Positions 16,773-26,269 of a DNA stretch of 39,386 nt are shown here, piece after piece. The notes beneath the pieces are model-generated. The model made no database searches. It was not told the DNA's origin and was given only the letters and a program-made list of their open reading frames with translations. The DNA comes from Gemmatimonadota bacterium (lineage in GTDB: Bacteria; Gemmatimonadota; Gemmatimonadetes; Gemmatimonadales; GWC2-71-9): NCBI GenBank assembly GCA_003221045.1, contig QHUC01000002.1, positions 1 to 39,386 of the forward strand, given 5' to 3'. The first letter of the stretch is position 1, and each line of letters begins with the position of its first letter. Both the position numbers and the translations under genes were made by a program.

Positions 16773-18134
16773 GCGGGCTGCCGCGCCGCCGCGGGCGCCG
16801 GTGTCAGAGCGGGTGTCGCATCGCCCGCGCTCGGCAGCCAGATGCGAACCGTGGTGCCGTGCGCCACGACACTGGTGATGCTGAGCCGGCCGCCGGTCTC
16901 CTCGACGTAGCGCTTGGCGATCGCCAGCCCGAGGCCCGTGCCCTCGGCCCGCGTCGTGAAGAACGGCTCACACACGTTGGCCAGGACCTCGGGGGCGATG
17001 CCACCGCCCGAGTCGGTGATCGTGAGGGCGACGCCGTCGGTGCCGCCATCGCTCGGCTCGCATCGCCCCTCGATGGAGAGTCGACCACCCTCGGGAGGCA
17101 TCGCGTCGAGCGCGTTGGAGACGATTTCAGTCAGTGTTTGCTCCAGGCGCATTGGGTCCACGCGCACGTCGGGAAGCGTGGGCGCGAGGCTCACGACGAG
17201 CTCGACGCGGCGCTCCCGCAGGAGCTCGGCGATGCCGCCGAGCGCCGCCTCGACCATCACCCGCACGCTTTCGCGCAGCGGATGAAACGGAGCGGGGCGC
17301 GAGAACGCGAGGAGGTGCGTGATCCGGAGATCGAGGCGGTCCACCTGCTCGATGATCGCGTTGAGCTGCTCGCGCGCCGCGGGCGCGTCCACGCGGTGCC
17401 GGGCCAGCTGGGCCGCGGCGCGCAGGCTCGCGAGCGGATTCCGCAGTCCGTGCGCCACCGCCGCCGCCATCTGACCGATCGAGGCCAGCTTCTCGGACTG
17501 GATGAGCTGGGCGTGGAATTGACGCAACCGCTCCGTCATTCGCGCGAAGGACCGCGCGAGCTCCCCGATCTCGTCGCGTGATCGACCAGAGGACGCGACG
17601 CTCCGTCTCCACGATGCCTTCGACCTCGACCAGGGCGCGCTGGACGCTGAACTCCCGAGCCTTGCGGTAGATGTCCCGATTCACCGACGCGAGGGCAGGT
17701 TGCAGGCGTTCCACCAGCTGCTGGCGCGCGGTGAGGTAGGCGGCCTCGCGCCGGCCGGAATCGTAGAGCTTGAACACCGAGTCGGCCACGGATCGGATCT
17801 CGAGCTCGATCTTGCGGACGCCGTCGGCGAGGGTGACTTCGTCGGCGGGGAGCCCCGCCGTCCAGCGGTCGAGCCAGAAGTCGACCACCTGCTCCGTGAG
17901 CGGGAACTCCTGCTTGGCCGCCGGATCACCGCTCAGGTAGCGCCAGACCACCTGGGTCTGATTGAACATCGCGTCTTCCACCTCGGCGTACGTACGCGAC
18001 TGCGCCAGGCGCCCCCCGAGGCCCTCCAGCGCCTCCTGCTCCCGAGCGTTGGTCCGGATCGCATGGAGGCCGACCAACAGGGCCGGAAGGACCATGAGGG
18101 AGAAACCGAGGAGCAGTTTGCGCTGGAGGGTCAC
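16769..18134 (-). pseudogene. Sensor histidine kinase, frame-disrupted; second TM helix and most of HAMP missing
   Basis: N-terminal frame (18134 down) has TM1 (LLLGFSLMVLPALLVGLHAI) and a helical sensor through VEVEGIVETERRVLWSI. The HisKA/HATPase frame (RDEIGELARSFARMTERLRQFHAQLIQSEKLASIGQMAAAVAHGLRNPLASLRAAAQL...EPFFTTRAEGTGLGLAIAKRYVEETGG) is in another frame ending at 16769. Junction near 17560-17590. Confidence 0.8.
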
Positions 18135-18295
18135 GAGGCAGACGCCAGGAGTCGCGACATGGTTGGAATTCTAGCGCACATACCCGCAAGCCGCCCTGGG
18201 GAGGGCACTGCTACGGCTTTATCCCATGACCCCACTCGCGGCGACGAAGGCCGGCGACAGAGTGATACCCTCCCGATACCCTCGACGGGGGCATA

Positions 18296-19468
18296 TCATC
18301 CGATAGATCCTAGGACTTCCTCCAGCACGTTCAAAGTCCGGTCAACAATGGCCTCGTCGTGCGCCAGCGACACGAAATTGTACGCCGTCCGCTTGAACAA
18401 GAGTCCTCGTCCGGCGCAGCCACGGGCCACGTCCGCCGACACCTGATCGCTCGCGAAGTGCAGGAAGCACATCTCCGCGATCCCGCCCACGCCGGTCACG
18501 AGATCGGCGTGCTTGCGGTGCAAGCGATGGAGCCCGTGCAGCAACCGCGTGCCCATGCGGTGGAGGTGGCCGCACACGTCGTCGCGGACCATGACCTCGA
18601 GCGTGGCTCGCGCCGCCGCAAGCGCTACGGCCTCGGTGGCCAGCGTGGATGAGATCCACGTCCGGGCCGATCCAGCCATTACGTCCGCTCGTCCACCGAC
18701 GACAGCCAGCGGGAAGCCGTTCGCGAGCGCCTTGCCGAGCACAGCGAGGTCGGGGCGCACGCCGTAGCGCTCAGCGGCGCCGCCGATCGCCAACCGGAAC
18801 GCGGTCTTGATCTCGTCGAAGACGAGCACCGCCCCGGCACGCGTCGTTTCCACCCTCACGGTTTCGAGCCACTCATGCGTGGGCTCGATGACGACCACGG
18901 GCTCGACGACCACTGCGGCCAGGCGGTCGCCCGCGTCCCGAATCAACCGCCGGCTGGCCTCCACATCGTTGAACGGAATCTCGGCGTACAATGCCCGGGT
19001 CCCGGCGGGCACTCCCTCGCCTGCCTGGCACCAGTCGAGCCATCCGTGATAGCCGCAACCCAATACGCGGTCCCGCCCGGTGGCGACCCGTGCCAGGCGC
19101 ACCGCGGCCGCTACCGCCTCGGCTCCCGTCTTCAAGAAGCGCACGCGCTCGAGCCAGGGGATGCGCATCGCGAGCACCTCGGCGAGCTCCTCTTCGATCA
19201 CCGGTGGCAATGGCCCGACCACCCCGGCCGCCATCGCTTGCTCGGCGGCGCGGTTCACCTCCGGATGGCCGTACCCGAGCGCCACGGCGCCGAGCGCCAT
19301 GACGTAGTCCGTGTACTCGCGGCCGTTCGCATCCCACACGCGGCAGCCCGACGCGCGCGTCAGCCGTGTCGGAAGTCCTTCGACCTCGTCCGGCGTCGCC
19401 GCGCCGAACAGGGCGTCGGGCCGCTTGCTACCGGTCGACGTGAAGCCCGGAACGCGCCAGTCGCTCAC
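18296..19468 (-). CDS. Class III PLP-dependent aminotransferase (glutamate-1-semialdehyde aminomutase-like)
   Basis: GREYTDYVMALGAVALGYGHPEV, VRFLKTGAEAVAAAVRLARVATGRDRVLGCGYHGW, LVFDEIKTAFRLAIGGAAERYGVRPDLAVLGKALANGFPLAVVGG. Confidence 0.88.
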   Translation of the reverse strand: MSDWRVPGFTSTGSKRPDALFGAATPDEVEGLPTRLTRASGCRVWDANGREYTDYVMALGAVALGYGHPEVNRAAEQAMAAGVVGPLPPVIEEELAEVLAMRIPWLERVRFLKTGAEAVAAAVRLARVATGRDRVLGCGYHGWLDWCQAGEGVPAGTRALYAEIPFNDVEASRRLIRDAGDRLAAVVVEPVVVIEPTHEWLETVRVETTRAGAVLVFDEIKTAFRLAIGGAAERYGVRPDLAVLGKALANGFPLAVVGGRADVMAGSARTWISSTLATEAVALAAARATLEVMVRDDVCGHLHRMGTRLLHGLHRLHRKHADLVTGVGGIAEMCFLHFASDQVSADVARGCAGRGLLFKRTAYNFVSLAHDEAIVDRTLNVLEEVLGSIG

Positions 19469-20174
19469 CGTACTTCACCACCTCGATTGCGATTGCCCGC
19501 AGCAGTTTCGCCTCCCGCTCATCGAGCGGCGCGCGATGCAGCACCTCGCGCAGCGTCCGCATCACGCCCTCGGCCTGGCGCGTCTTGAAGAAGTCGATCA
19601 CGCCGAGCGCCGCCTCGGCGTCCCCGAACAGCCGCTCCAGGTCCGCGACCGTCGCCGGCTGGCCCTCCCGCCGCGGCGCCTTGAACGGCCGGCCCTCGTC
19701 GCCTCGCGCCAACGCCAGCTCATACAGCATCAGCACGACGGCGTGCCCGAGGTTGAGAGACGGGTACGCCGAGCTCGTCGGAATCGTCACGACGCGGTGA
19801 CACCGGTCGAGGGCTTCGTTCGAGAGCCCTTTGTCCTCGCGCCCGAACAGCAGTGCCACCGGACCCGCCGCCGCGCGAGCGAGGATCTCCTGAGCCGCCT
19901 CCCGAGGGCGCTGGAGGTTGCGCTTGGCGGTACGGCCGCGCGCCGTGAAGCCGACCACGTGGACGCAGTCCGCCAGCGCTTCCTCGAGGCGTTCGAACCG
20001 TTGTACCCGTGCCAGCACGTCCTGGGTCTGGTGCGCGATGCCTTCGACGCGGTACGCGTCGTACTCGCGGGGCTGCACGAGCCGGAGGTCCTTGAACTCA
20101 AAATTCTTCATCGCCCGGACCACATGTGCGATGTTGACGAGATCCTGGGGCTCGTGGAGGACGACGGCGATCAT
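19428..20174 (-). CDS. SpoU/TrmH-family RNA methyltransferase (TrmJ-like)
   Basis: MIAVVLHEPQDLVNIAHVVRAMKNFEFKDLRLVQP, VALLFGREDKGLSNEALDRCHRVVTIPTSSAYPSLNLGHAVVLMLYEL; ATG at 20174 overlaps the upstream stop. Confidence 0.9.
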   Translation of the reverse strand: MIAVVLHEPQDLVNIAHVVRAMKNFEFKDLRLVQPREYDAYRVEGIAHQTQDVLARVQRFERLEEALADCVHVVGFTARGRTAKRNLQRPREAAQEILARAAAGPVALLFGREDKGLSNEALDRCHRVVTIPTSSAYPSLNLGHAVVLMLYELALARGDEGRPFKAPRREGQPATVADLERLFGDAEAALGVIDFFKTRQAEGVMRTLREVLHRAPLDEREAKLLRAIAIEVVKYGERLARSGLHVDR

Positions 20175-22794
20175 CCGACGAGCTCCAAAACCCCGAAGCG
20201 CTCCGGGTCCTGACGGTCCCCGCGCAAGTAGACCCAGCCATTCCCGCCGCTCCACACCAACTGGCCACTGCGGCGCTCGCGGCCGGCCTCCATTTCGTTG
20301 ACGAGCAGATCGAACCGCAGCCGACCTCCGACGTGCGCGCGCTGCCACTCGGGCCACGCGATCGCGACGGTCACGCGATAGCCGCGGGGCGTGCGGCGCC
20401 ACCTGCCCTGCACCGCCTCCGGCAGGCCTGGTGACGCACCCGCCCCTCGACTGCGGACCGAGCCGCCGTCCGGGCTCCCCGGCACAATGAGGTAGCCCAC
20501 GGCGTCCTCGGCCTCCGGGTTGCCCAGGTATACCTGTATGCCATCGGAATGGATGTCGTCGGGCTCGTTGTCGAGATGGAGCGGCGGCGCGTCCGGAGCC
20601 CGGAAGCAGACTTCGGGTTTCGTCACCTCGACCGCCAGGTACAGTGCGTTGTCGTCCCAGGCGGTGTAGGCGACGGCGCTCAGGTCCTCCGCGCCCGGAA
20701 ACGGCTCCTCGCTGCGGCGGTACTGATCCTCGAGGTCGAGCCGGAGCGGCTCGCTCGTGTCGAAGCCGTCGAGCGATCCATCGAGCGACGGCGGCCGATT
20801 GGCCCGCAGCGCGGCGCCCACCGCGGGCGTCGGCTTGTCGAGCTCGATCAAGGGCACGAGGGGCGGCTCGGGCGCGCGCGCGCCCGCCAGGCGGATGCGT
20901 CCGCTACCGGTCTCGATTTCCCAGCCGACGGCCGTTGCCGCGTGGCGATGAACGCCCTGATCGGTCTCGACCTCGATGACGCTTCCCTTCACGCGCACGC
21001 CGCGGACGGAAGGAACGGCAATCACGGGCTCGAGCACCGACACGAAGCGCGCGGCGCGACCGGTCGCGCGCGCGAGGTAGAACGTCCGCCGCGCCGCTCC
21101 CGGCCTGCCCGGCCCCTCCGCGCGCAACAGCTCCCCCTCGAATGACAGGAAGGCGTTGAGCGCGTGCCCGGCGTCCGAGACCGTGAAGGCAACGGGCCCG
21201 GCGCCATCCGGGACGAACCGTTCCACCCGTGTGACGAATTCGTCCGCGAGATCCGCCGACGTCTCTCGCCATACCGCCCCCGCACCCATGCCCATTCCCC
21301 GGCCGAATCGAACGCATCGCACGTCGCGTCACCCTCGGGCTGAGATGCTCGATCCAGGCGCGGTGCGTTGTGCGCCAAGGTCGAGCGATACCAGAACAGA
21401 TCGCGCGACGTGTAGGCGCCCGTTCCGGGGTCCGCAAGCCAGTGCGCGCCGCCGGCGTGCATGGTGAGGTGCAGTCGATCGGGGTGTCCGTGCCCGCCAC
21501 CGTAGCGGCCGCACTCGAGGCTCACGTAGCGGTCGCCCGCGCGCAGGACGGCGAGGCCGTGCGAGTCGAGCAACACGCTGCCGGGCGACCAGGCCGGCGC
21601 ATCGGCCGACAGCGCAGGGGACATGAACAAGAGCGCCCACCAGGAGAGCGCCGTGCGAGAGGGGGAGCGGGGAGCGGGGGGCGGCTCGAAGGGTGCGTCG
21701 GGGAGATACGATTCGAACAGCTCGGGTTTCATCACGGCACTACGATAGAGCGCCGCCAGCCAGCTCTCGAGCCGGGGGGCACCGCTCCCCGCTCTCCGCT
21801 CCCCGAGCCGCGCGAGCCCTACCTCCCACAGCTCGACGTACGCCGGCTGGGCGAGCGACACTCCGAAGCGCGCGTCCTTCCGCGCAGGAAACGTGAAATC
21901 CGGGAGGGCGGTGAGCGGGGGCGCGAGCAAGGCCGCCTGGAGCCGGGTTGAAAGCTGCCGCTCCGCGAAGACGTCGACGCCAGCGTGCCGCGCCCAGACC
22001 GCTCCCGTGAGCAGGGCGCGCAGGGCGAAGAGGTGATAGTTCTCCCCTTCGTACCACATGCCGTCCCGTCCGAAACCCCGAAGCAGATGCTCGAGCAGGC
22101 CGGTCGGGCCTTCGATGGCGCGCCTGGCGAGATCTTCGTCCTCGAACCAGGTCGCGATCGCCGCTAAGCCTGCATTGTTCCAGGTCTGGCGATTCGAGAA
22201 CCCCTCGTCGAAATCGCCGATCAGGTTCGCCGCTTCGTCGGCCACCTGCGTGACGCCCCGCGTGGTGTCGTCGTCCAGCATGCCGGCGGCACGCAGCAGG
22301 ACCGCCGCCGAGAGGTAGTGGCCGATCCAGATCGACTCGAGATACGTCGAGAAAAACAGCCGGCTCGGTCCCAGTACGTTATCCCGGTTGGGATACCGCC
22401 AGTAGCGCGCCGCGTACGCGCGCAGGATCTCCGAGGCGCGACGGGCGGCCGGCCCGTCGTCCCCGACGGCCGCGAGCGTCGCCAGGTGGGCGGCCCGCTC
22501 GGCCAGCCAGAGGTGTTGGAAGCGCGCCCAGTTGCGATCGTGACGCTCGCCGGTCACGACGTTGCCGCAGCGGGGGCAGCGGTGCTTCGCGGGACTCCAC
22601 GGATCGAACGCGAGCATTGCCCCGTCGTCGGGACAAGAGCCTCCGTCACTCGACAGAAGGGCCTTCACGTCCGGAAGGGGCGGCAGGCGCGCCAGCAGCG
22701 GTGCGGCTCGCTCGCGAAGGTGCGCGTGCAACGCGGAAAGATCGGGGGATCGGGTGATCTCCTCCCGGCGCGCGACGACCTCCTCCGCGGTCAC
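20171..22794 (-). pseudogene. Heparinase II/III-like polysaccharide lyase with CBM9-like C-terminal domain, frame-disrupted
   Basis: Frame 1 from GTG at 22794: ...NRQTWNNAGLAAIATWF, GMWYEGENYHLFALRALL, YVSLECGRYGGGHGHPDRLHLTMHAGGAHWLADPGTGAYTSRDLFWYRSTLAHNAPRLDRASQ, GEWAWVRGRYG. Frame 2 continues TSADLADEFVTRVERFVPDGAGPVAFTVSDAGHALNAFLSF... and a CBM9-like end (YTAWDDNALYLAVEV, DGIQVYLGNPEAEDAVGYLIVPGSPDG). Break near 21265-21280. Confidence 0.75.
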
Positions 22795-23804
22795 CACGCG
22801 CGCACACCTTGCGGCGCCCAGCGCACCGGCAGGACGGTCGCACCTGCCTCGCGGGCGGCCGCCGACGCTTGCCCCGAATCGTCCGTTGTGACGAAGAACA
22901 TCGAGCCGCCCGCGCCCGCGCCGGCGGCCTTGCCGCCGACCGTGCCGGCGGCCCGCACCACGTTCTCGAGGCGGGCCATCTCCGGTGTACACATCTCGCG
23001 ATCGAGCGCCTGCTGGTGCTTCCAGTTGTCGGAGAGGAGCGCCGCGACGCGACTCAGGTCGGCCCCCCGCAGCGCTTCGGCCATCGCGGCGGCCACGTCC
23101 TTGAGCGCGCGCAGAGCTCCGGTGATGCGCGGGTCTCCCCGCTCGTAGGCAGCCATCACGCGCGCGATGGTAGCCCCGGAGACGCGCGACGTGCCGGTGT
23201 AGCACAGCAACGTCCGCCGCTCGAGCTCGGCGGCGAACGCGGGGTCGAGCGTGATCGGCTCGACGCCGACGTCGGGGTCGCGGAACGTGAGCCGCTGAAA
23301 CCCGCCGAGCGCCGCCGCGAACTGGTCCTGCTTGCCGCCGGGGATCTTCGCCTCCACCGTCTCCAGGTACCACGCCTGTTCCGCGATCTCACGTTCCGCG
23401 AGCCGCTCCCCGCGGGCCCGCGAGAGCACCGCCACCAGCGCCACGTCCAACGCTCCGGAGCTGCCGAGACCGGACCCGGGCGGCGCGGCCGAGCGCGTGG
23501 TGAGCGTGCACGCGGCCTGAACGGGAAACATGCGTAGGGCCGCCTTGAGGAGATCGAGGCGGCCGTCGAGCACCAGCCCGCCGGCGCTCGCGCATTCGAG
23601 CTCCTGACCGAGGTCCTCGGCCACCAGCCGCATTCGTGGTCCGCCGAGCTCGACGTCGGCGCGCGCTGGCAAGGCGATCGCGGCATTCACCACAATGCCG
23701 CCCTCACGGGCGGAGAACGGCGGGACGTCCGTCCAACCGCCGGCGAAGTCGAGCCGTACCGGTGCCTCGGCGTGGAATGCGGTCGGGAGGTCGCGCCGCC
23801 TCAC
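22791..23804 (-). CDS. GHMP-family sugar kinase (heptose-7-phosphate / fucose kinase-like)
   Basis: EAPVRLDFAGGWTDVPPFSAREGGIVVNAAI, PPGSGLGSSGALDVALVAVL (GHMP ATP motif), VGGKAAGAGAGGSMFFVTTDD. GTG start at 23804 overlaps the upstream stop. Confidence 0.88.
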   Translation of the reverse strand: MRRRDLPTAFHAEAPVRLDFAGGWTDVPPFSAREGGIVVNAAIALPARADVELGGPRMRLVAEDLGQELECASAGGLVLDGRLDLLKAALRMFPVQAACTLTTRSAAPPGSGLGSSGALDVALVAVLSRARGERLAEREIAEQAWYLETVEAKIPGGKQDQFAAALGGFQRLTFRDPDVGVEPITLDPAFAAELERRTLLCYTGTSRVSGATIARVMAAYERGDPRITGALRALKDVAAAMAEALRGADLSRVAALLSDNWKHQQALDREMCTPEMARLENVVRAAGTVGGKAAGAGAGGSMFFVTTDDSGQASAAAREAGATVLPVRWAPQGVRAW

Positions 23805-25249
23805 GGGGAGGCCGTCTGCCAGCGCGCAATGGTCGGCAACTCGCCCCGCAGATCCATCCGCACGCCGTGGACGCGCCGGTTCATTCCCTGCACGCCCCGC
23901 GCGTGATAGAGAAAGGCGACAGGGAGCGAATCGCGGAACCAGCGCTGTGCGCGCTCCGGGTCGGCCGGTGCGCGGGACCCTGTCAGGTCGGCCAGGGTGG
24001 CGAGATAGCCGAGACCCAAGTCACCCGGCTTGCCCAGCACGGCCGCCACGAAGTCATGCCGGCCGGCGTTGACGCGGGCGAGGAACGCCGTCAGCTCGAG
24101 CTGGCGGATTGTGACGTCGAAGCCAACGGCGGCGAGCCGCGCCTGGATCATCTGCTCGAGCGCTGCTTCACCGCTACCGACGGCGAGGAGCTCGAAGGCG
24201 ATTCGGCGGCCACCGAGCAGCCGCCGCGCCGAGTCGGGATTCACCGGGAGAGGGCGCACCGGCACGTACCCCGGGACCCCGGGCGGCACCGGACCGTCCG
24301 CGACCGCCCCAAAGCCGTAGAGGTAGCCGTCGACGATCTCGCGACGGTCGAGCGCGAGCGCCGCCGCGAGGCGGACGCGGGCGTCGTCGAACGGGGGGAC
24401 GCGCGTATTGAACACGATCCCATACGGCAGCATCAGCGGATAATCGAGCACCGCGAGAGCGGGGTTCTTGCGGACGAACGCGGCGTGCGCGGGCTGAATA
24501 CCCGCGAAGTCGACCTCTCCGGCCGTGAGGGCGGTGAGCTTCGTGGTCGGTTCGTCCACCACGACCACCACGAATCGCTCGAGCGCGGGCGGGCCGCCGA
24601 GCGCCGCCAGGAAGTCCGGATTCGCGGCGAACACCCAGCGACGGCTCGCCTCGTGCGCCACGAAGCGGAACGGCCCGTTCCCCACGGGGTGCTCGTTCCA
24701 CGCCGCGCGCCGCATTTCGGCTCGGGGCACGGAGTCGAGGAGATGCGCCGGGAGGATGGCGAGATCGGTGAAGACATCCGGGACGGACGGCTGGCTGTGG
24801 GCGAAGCGTACCACGACGGTCGAGTCGTTGGGGTCGTTCACGAAGGCCACGTCCGAAAAATCGTTCAGTCGGGGATAGCCGGTGGCCGGGTCGCGGGCCG
24901 CGGAGAACGTCCAGGCGACATCCCGCGCCGTCGTCGCCACGCCGTCGTCCCACCGCACCCCCGGCTGCAGGCGAAACAGCAGCGTCTTGTGATCGTCGGA
25001 CCACGTCCACGTGCGTGCGAGATACGGCTGCACGCCGAGCGCGGAGTCATAGCGCACCAGCGTGGTGAGGAGAACGTAGCGCTCGACCTGCTTCGCGAAC
25101 GGATGCTCGGTGAGGAGGGGGTTCACGCTCTGGAGATCCGCCCCCGAGGCGTATACGACGGTGCGGGCGCGGCGCGCCGCGGCTCCTCCCGGCGCGCACG
25201 CCGCGATCAACGTTCCTCCCACGACGAGGCCCAGGGCTTGTGGTCGCAC
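23801..25249 (-). CDS. Oligopeptide/glycan-type ABC transporter substrate-binding lipoprotein (SBP_bac_5 family)
   Basis: Lipobox LIAAC; SVNPLLTEHPFAKQVERYVLLTTLVRYDSALGVQPYLARTWTWSDDHKTLLFRLQPGVRWDDGVATTARDVAWTFSAARDP; VGNGPFRFVAHE; YGIVFNTRVPPFDDARVRLAAALALDRREIVDGYLYGFG. Confidence 0.92.
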   Translation of the reverse strand: MRPQALGLVVGGTLIAACAPGGAAARRARTVVYASGADLQSVNPLLTEHPFAKQVERYVLLTTLVRYDSALGVQPYLARTWTWSDDHKTLLFRLQPGVRWDDGVATTARDVAWTFSAARDPATGYPRLNDFSDVAFVNDPNDSTVVVRFAHSQPSVPDVFTDLAILPAHLLDSVPRAEMRRAAWNEHPVGNGPFRFVAHEASRRWVFAANPDFLAALGGPPALERFVVVVVDEPTTKLTALTAGEVDFAGIQPAHAAFVRKNPALAVLDYPLMLPYGIVFNTRVPPFDDARVRLAAALALDRREIVDGYLYGFGAVADGPVPPGVPGYVPVRPLPVNPDSARRLLGGRRIAFELLAVGSGEAALEQMIQARLAAVGFDVTIRQLELTAFLARVNAGRHDFVAAVLGKPGDLGLGYLATLADLTGSRAPADPERAQRWFRDSLPVAFLYHARGVQGMNRRVHGVRMDLRGELPTIARWQTASP

Positions 25250-25294
25250 GTCCGGATTCTAGCGGGGCCGGGAAGCTCGCGCGAGATTCGGTCC

Positions 25295-26269
25295 ATGCTC
25301 GCGCAGATCGGACGGCGCGTGCTCGCGGGAGCAGCCGTGGTGGCGGGTGTCCTGACGCTCACGTTCTTCCTGGTCCAGCTCGCGCCGGGGGATCCCGTGG
25401 AGCGGCTCCTTGGGCCCACGGCGACGCCCGCGCAGCTCGCCGCGCAGCGACACGCGCTCGGCCTCGACCGGCCCCTCCCGGTGCAGTTCGCCGTCTGGAT
25501 CGGTCGTGTCGCCCGCGGCGAGTGGGGCCGGAGCATCGCCACCGGTCGCCCCGTGCGTGCCGTCCTCGGCGACGCGCTTCCCGCCACGCTGGTGCTCGTG
25601 GGCCTGTCGCTCATCGCGAGTTACGCCCTGGGCTTTGTGATCGGCGCATGGCAGGCTCGCGCGGATCGGCGCGTCGACACGGCGCTCTCGGTGGCGACCG
25701 TCACGCTGTTCGCGCTGCCGGGATACTGGCTCGGCCTGATGCTCATGATGGTGTTCACTTACTGGGCGCACTGGCTCCCCGCCTTCGGCGCCAGCGGACT
25801 GGACGTCGACATCATCACGGGCTGGGGTCGGCTGGCGGATCGCCTGCGTCATCTGGCGCTCCCGCTCGCGACGCTCACGCTCATCGGCATCGGCGGGGCG
25901 GCCCGGTTCGTGCGAGGCGCAATGCGCGACGTCGTGGGTCAGCCATTCGTGACGACCGCCGAGGCGAAGGGGCTTTCGCCCTTCCAAGTCACGCGACGGC
26001 ACATCGTACGGAACGCCCTGGTCCCGGTGATCACCCTCTTCGGAATGTCCCTCCCCGCGCTGTTTTCGGGCGCGGTGTTCGTGGAAGCCGTGTTCGCATG
26101 GCCCGGCGTCGGGCGTCGCCTGGTCGAAGCGGTACAGGCGCGGGACTACCCGGTGGTCATGGCAGCGACCGTGGTGACATGCGTCTTGGTCGTCACCGGG
26201 AACCTGCTCGCCGATCTTGCTGCCGCCTGGATCGACCCGCGTGTCCGATATCAGAGGCGCGAGACGTGA
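25295..26269 (+). CDS. ABC transporter permease, DppB/OppB family
   Basis: GVLTLTFFLVQLAPGDPVERLLGP..., LPATLVLVGLSLIASYALGF, FVTTAEAKGLSPFQVTRRHIVRNALVPVITLFGMSLPALFSGAVFVEAVFAWPGVGRRLVEAVQARDYPVVMA. Confidence 0.95.
   Translation: MLAQIGRRVLAGAAVVAGVLTLTFFLVQLAPGDPVERLLGPTATPAQLAAQRHALGLDRPLPVQFAVWIGRVARGEWGRSIATGRPVRAVLGDALPATLVLVGLSLIASYALGFVIGAWQARADRRVDTALSVATVTLFALPGYWLGLMLMMVFTYWAHWLPAFGASGLDVDIITGWGRLADRLRHLALPLATLTLIGIGGAARFVRGAMRDVVGQPFVTTAEAKGLSPFQVTRRHIVRNALVPVITLFGMSLPALFSGAVFVEAVFAWPGVGRRLVEAVQARDYPVVMAATVVTCVLVVTGNLLADLAAAWIDPRVRYQRRET

Noticed and set aside
18132-18161. Mini-ORF MSRLLASAS overlapping the sensor kinase GTG start
   Set aside because: Nine codons with no clear Shine-Dalgarno; could be a leader peptide but indistinguishable from chance.
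18262-18283. Short direct repeat GATACCCTCcCGATACCCTCG downstream of the aminotransferase gene region
   Set aside because: Only two short copies, no symmetry or promoter match; not enough to call an operator.
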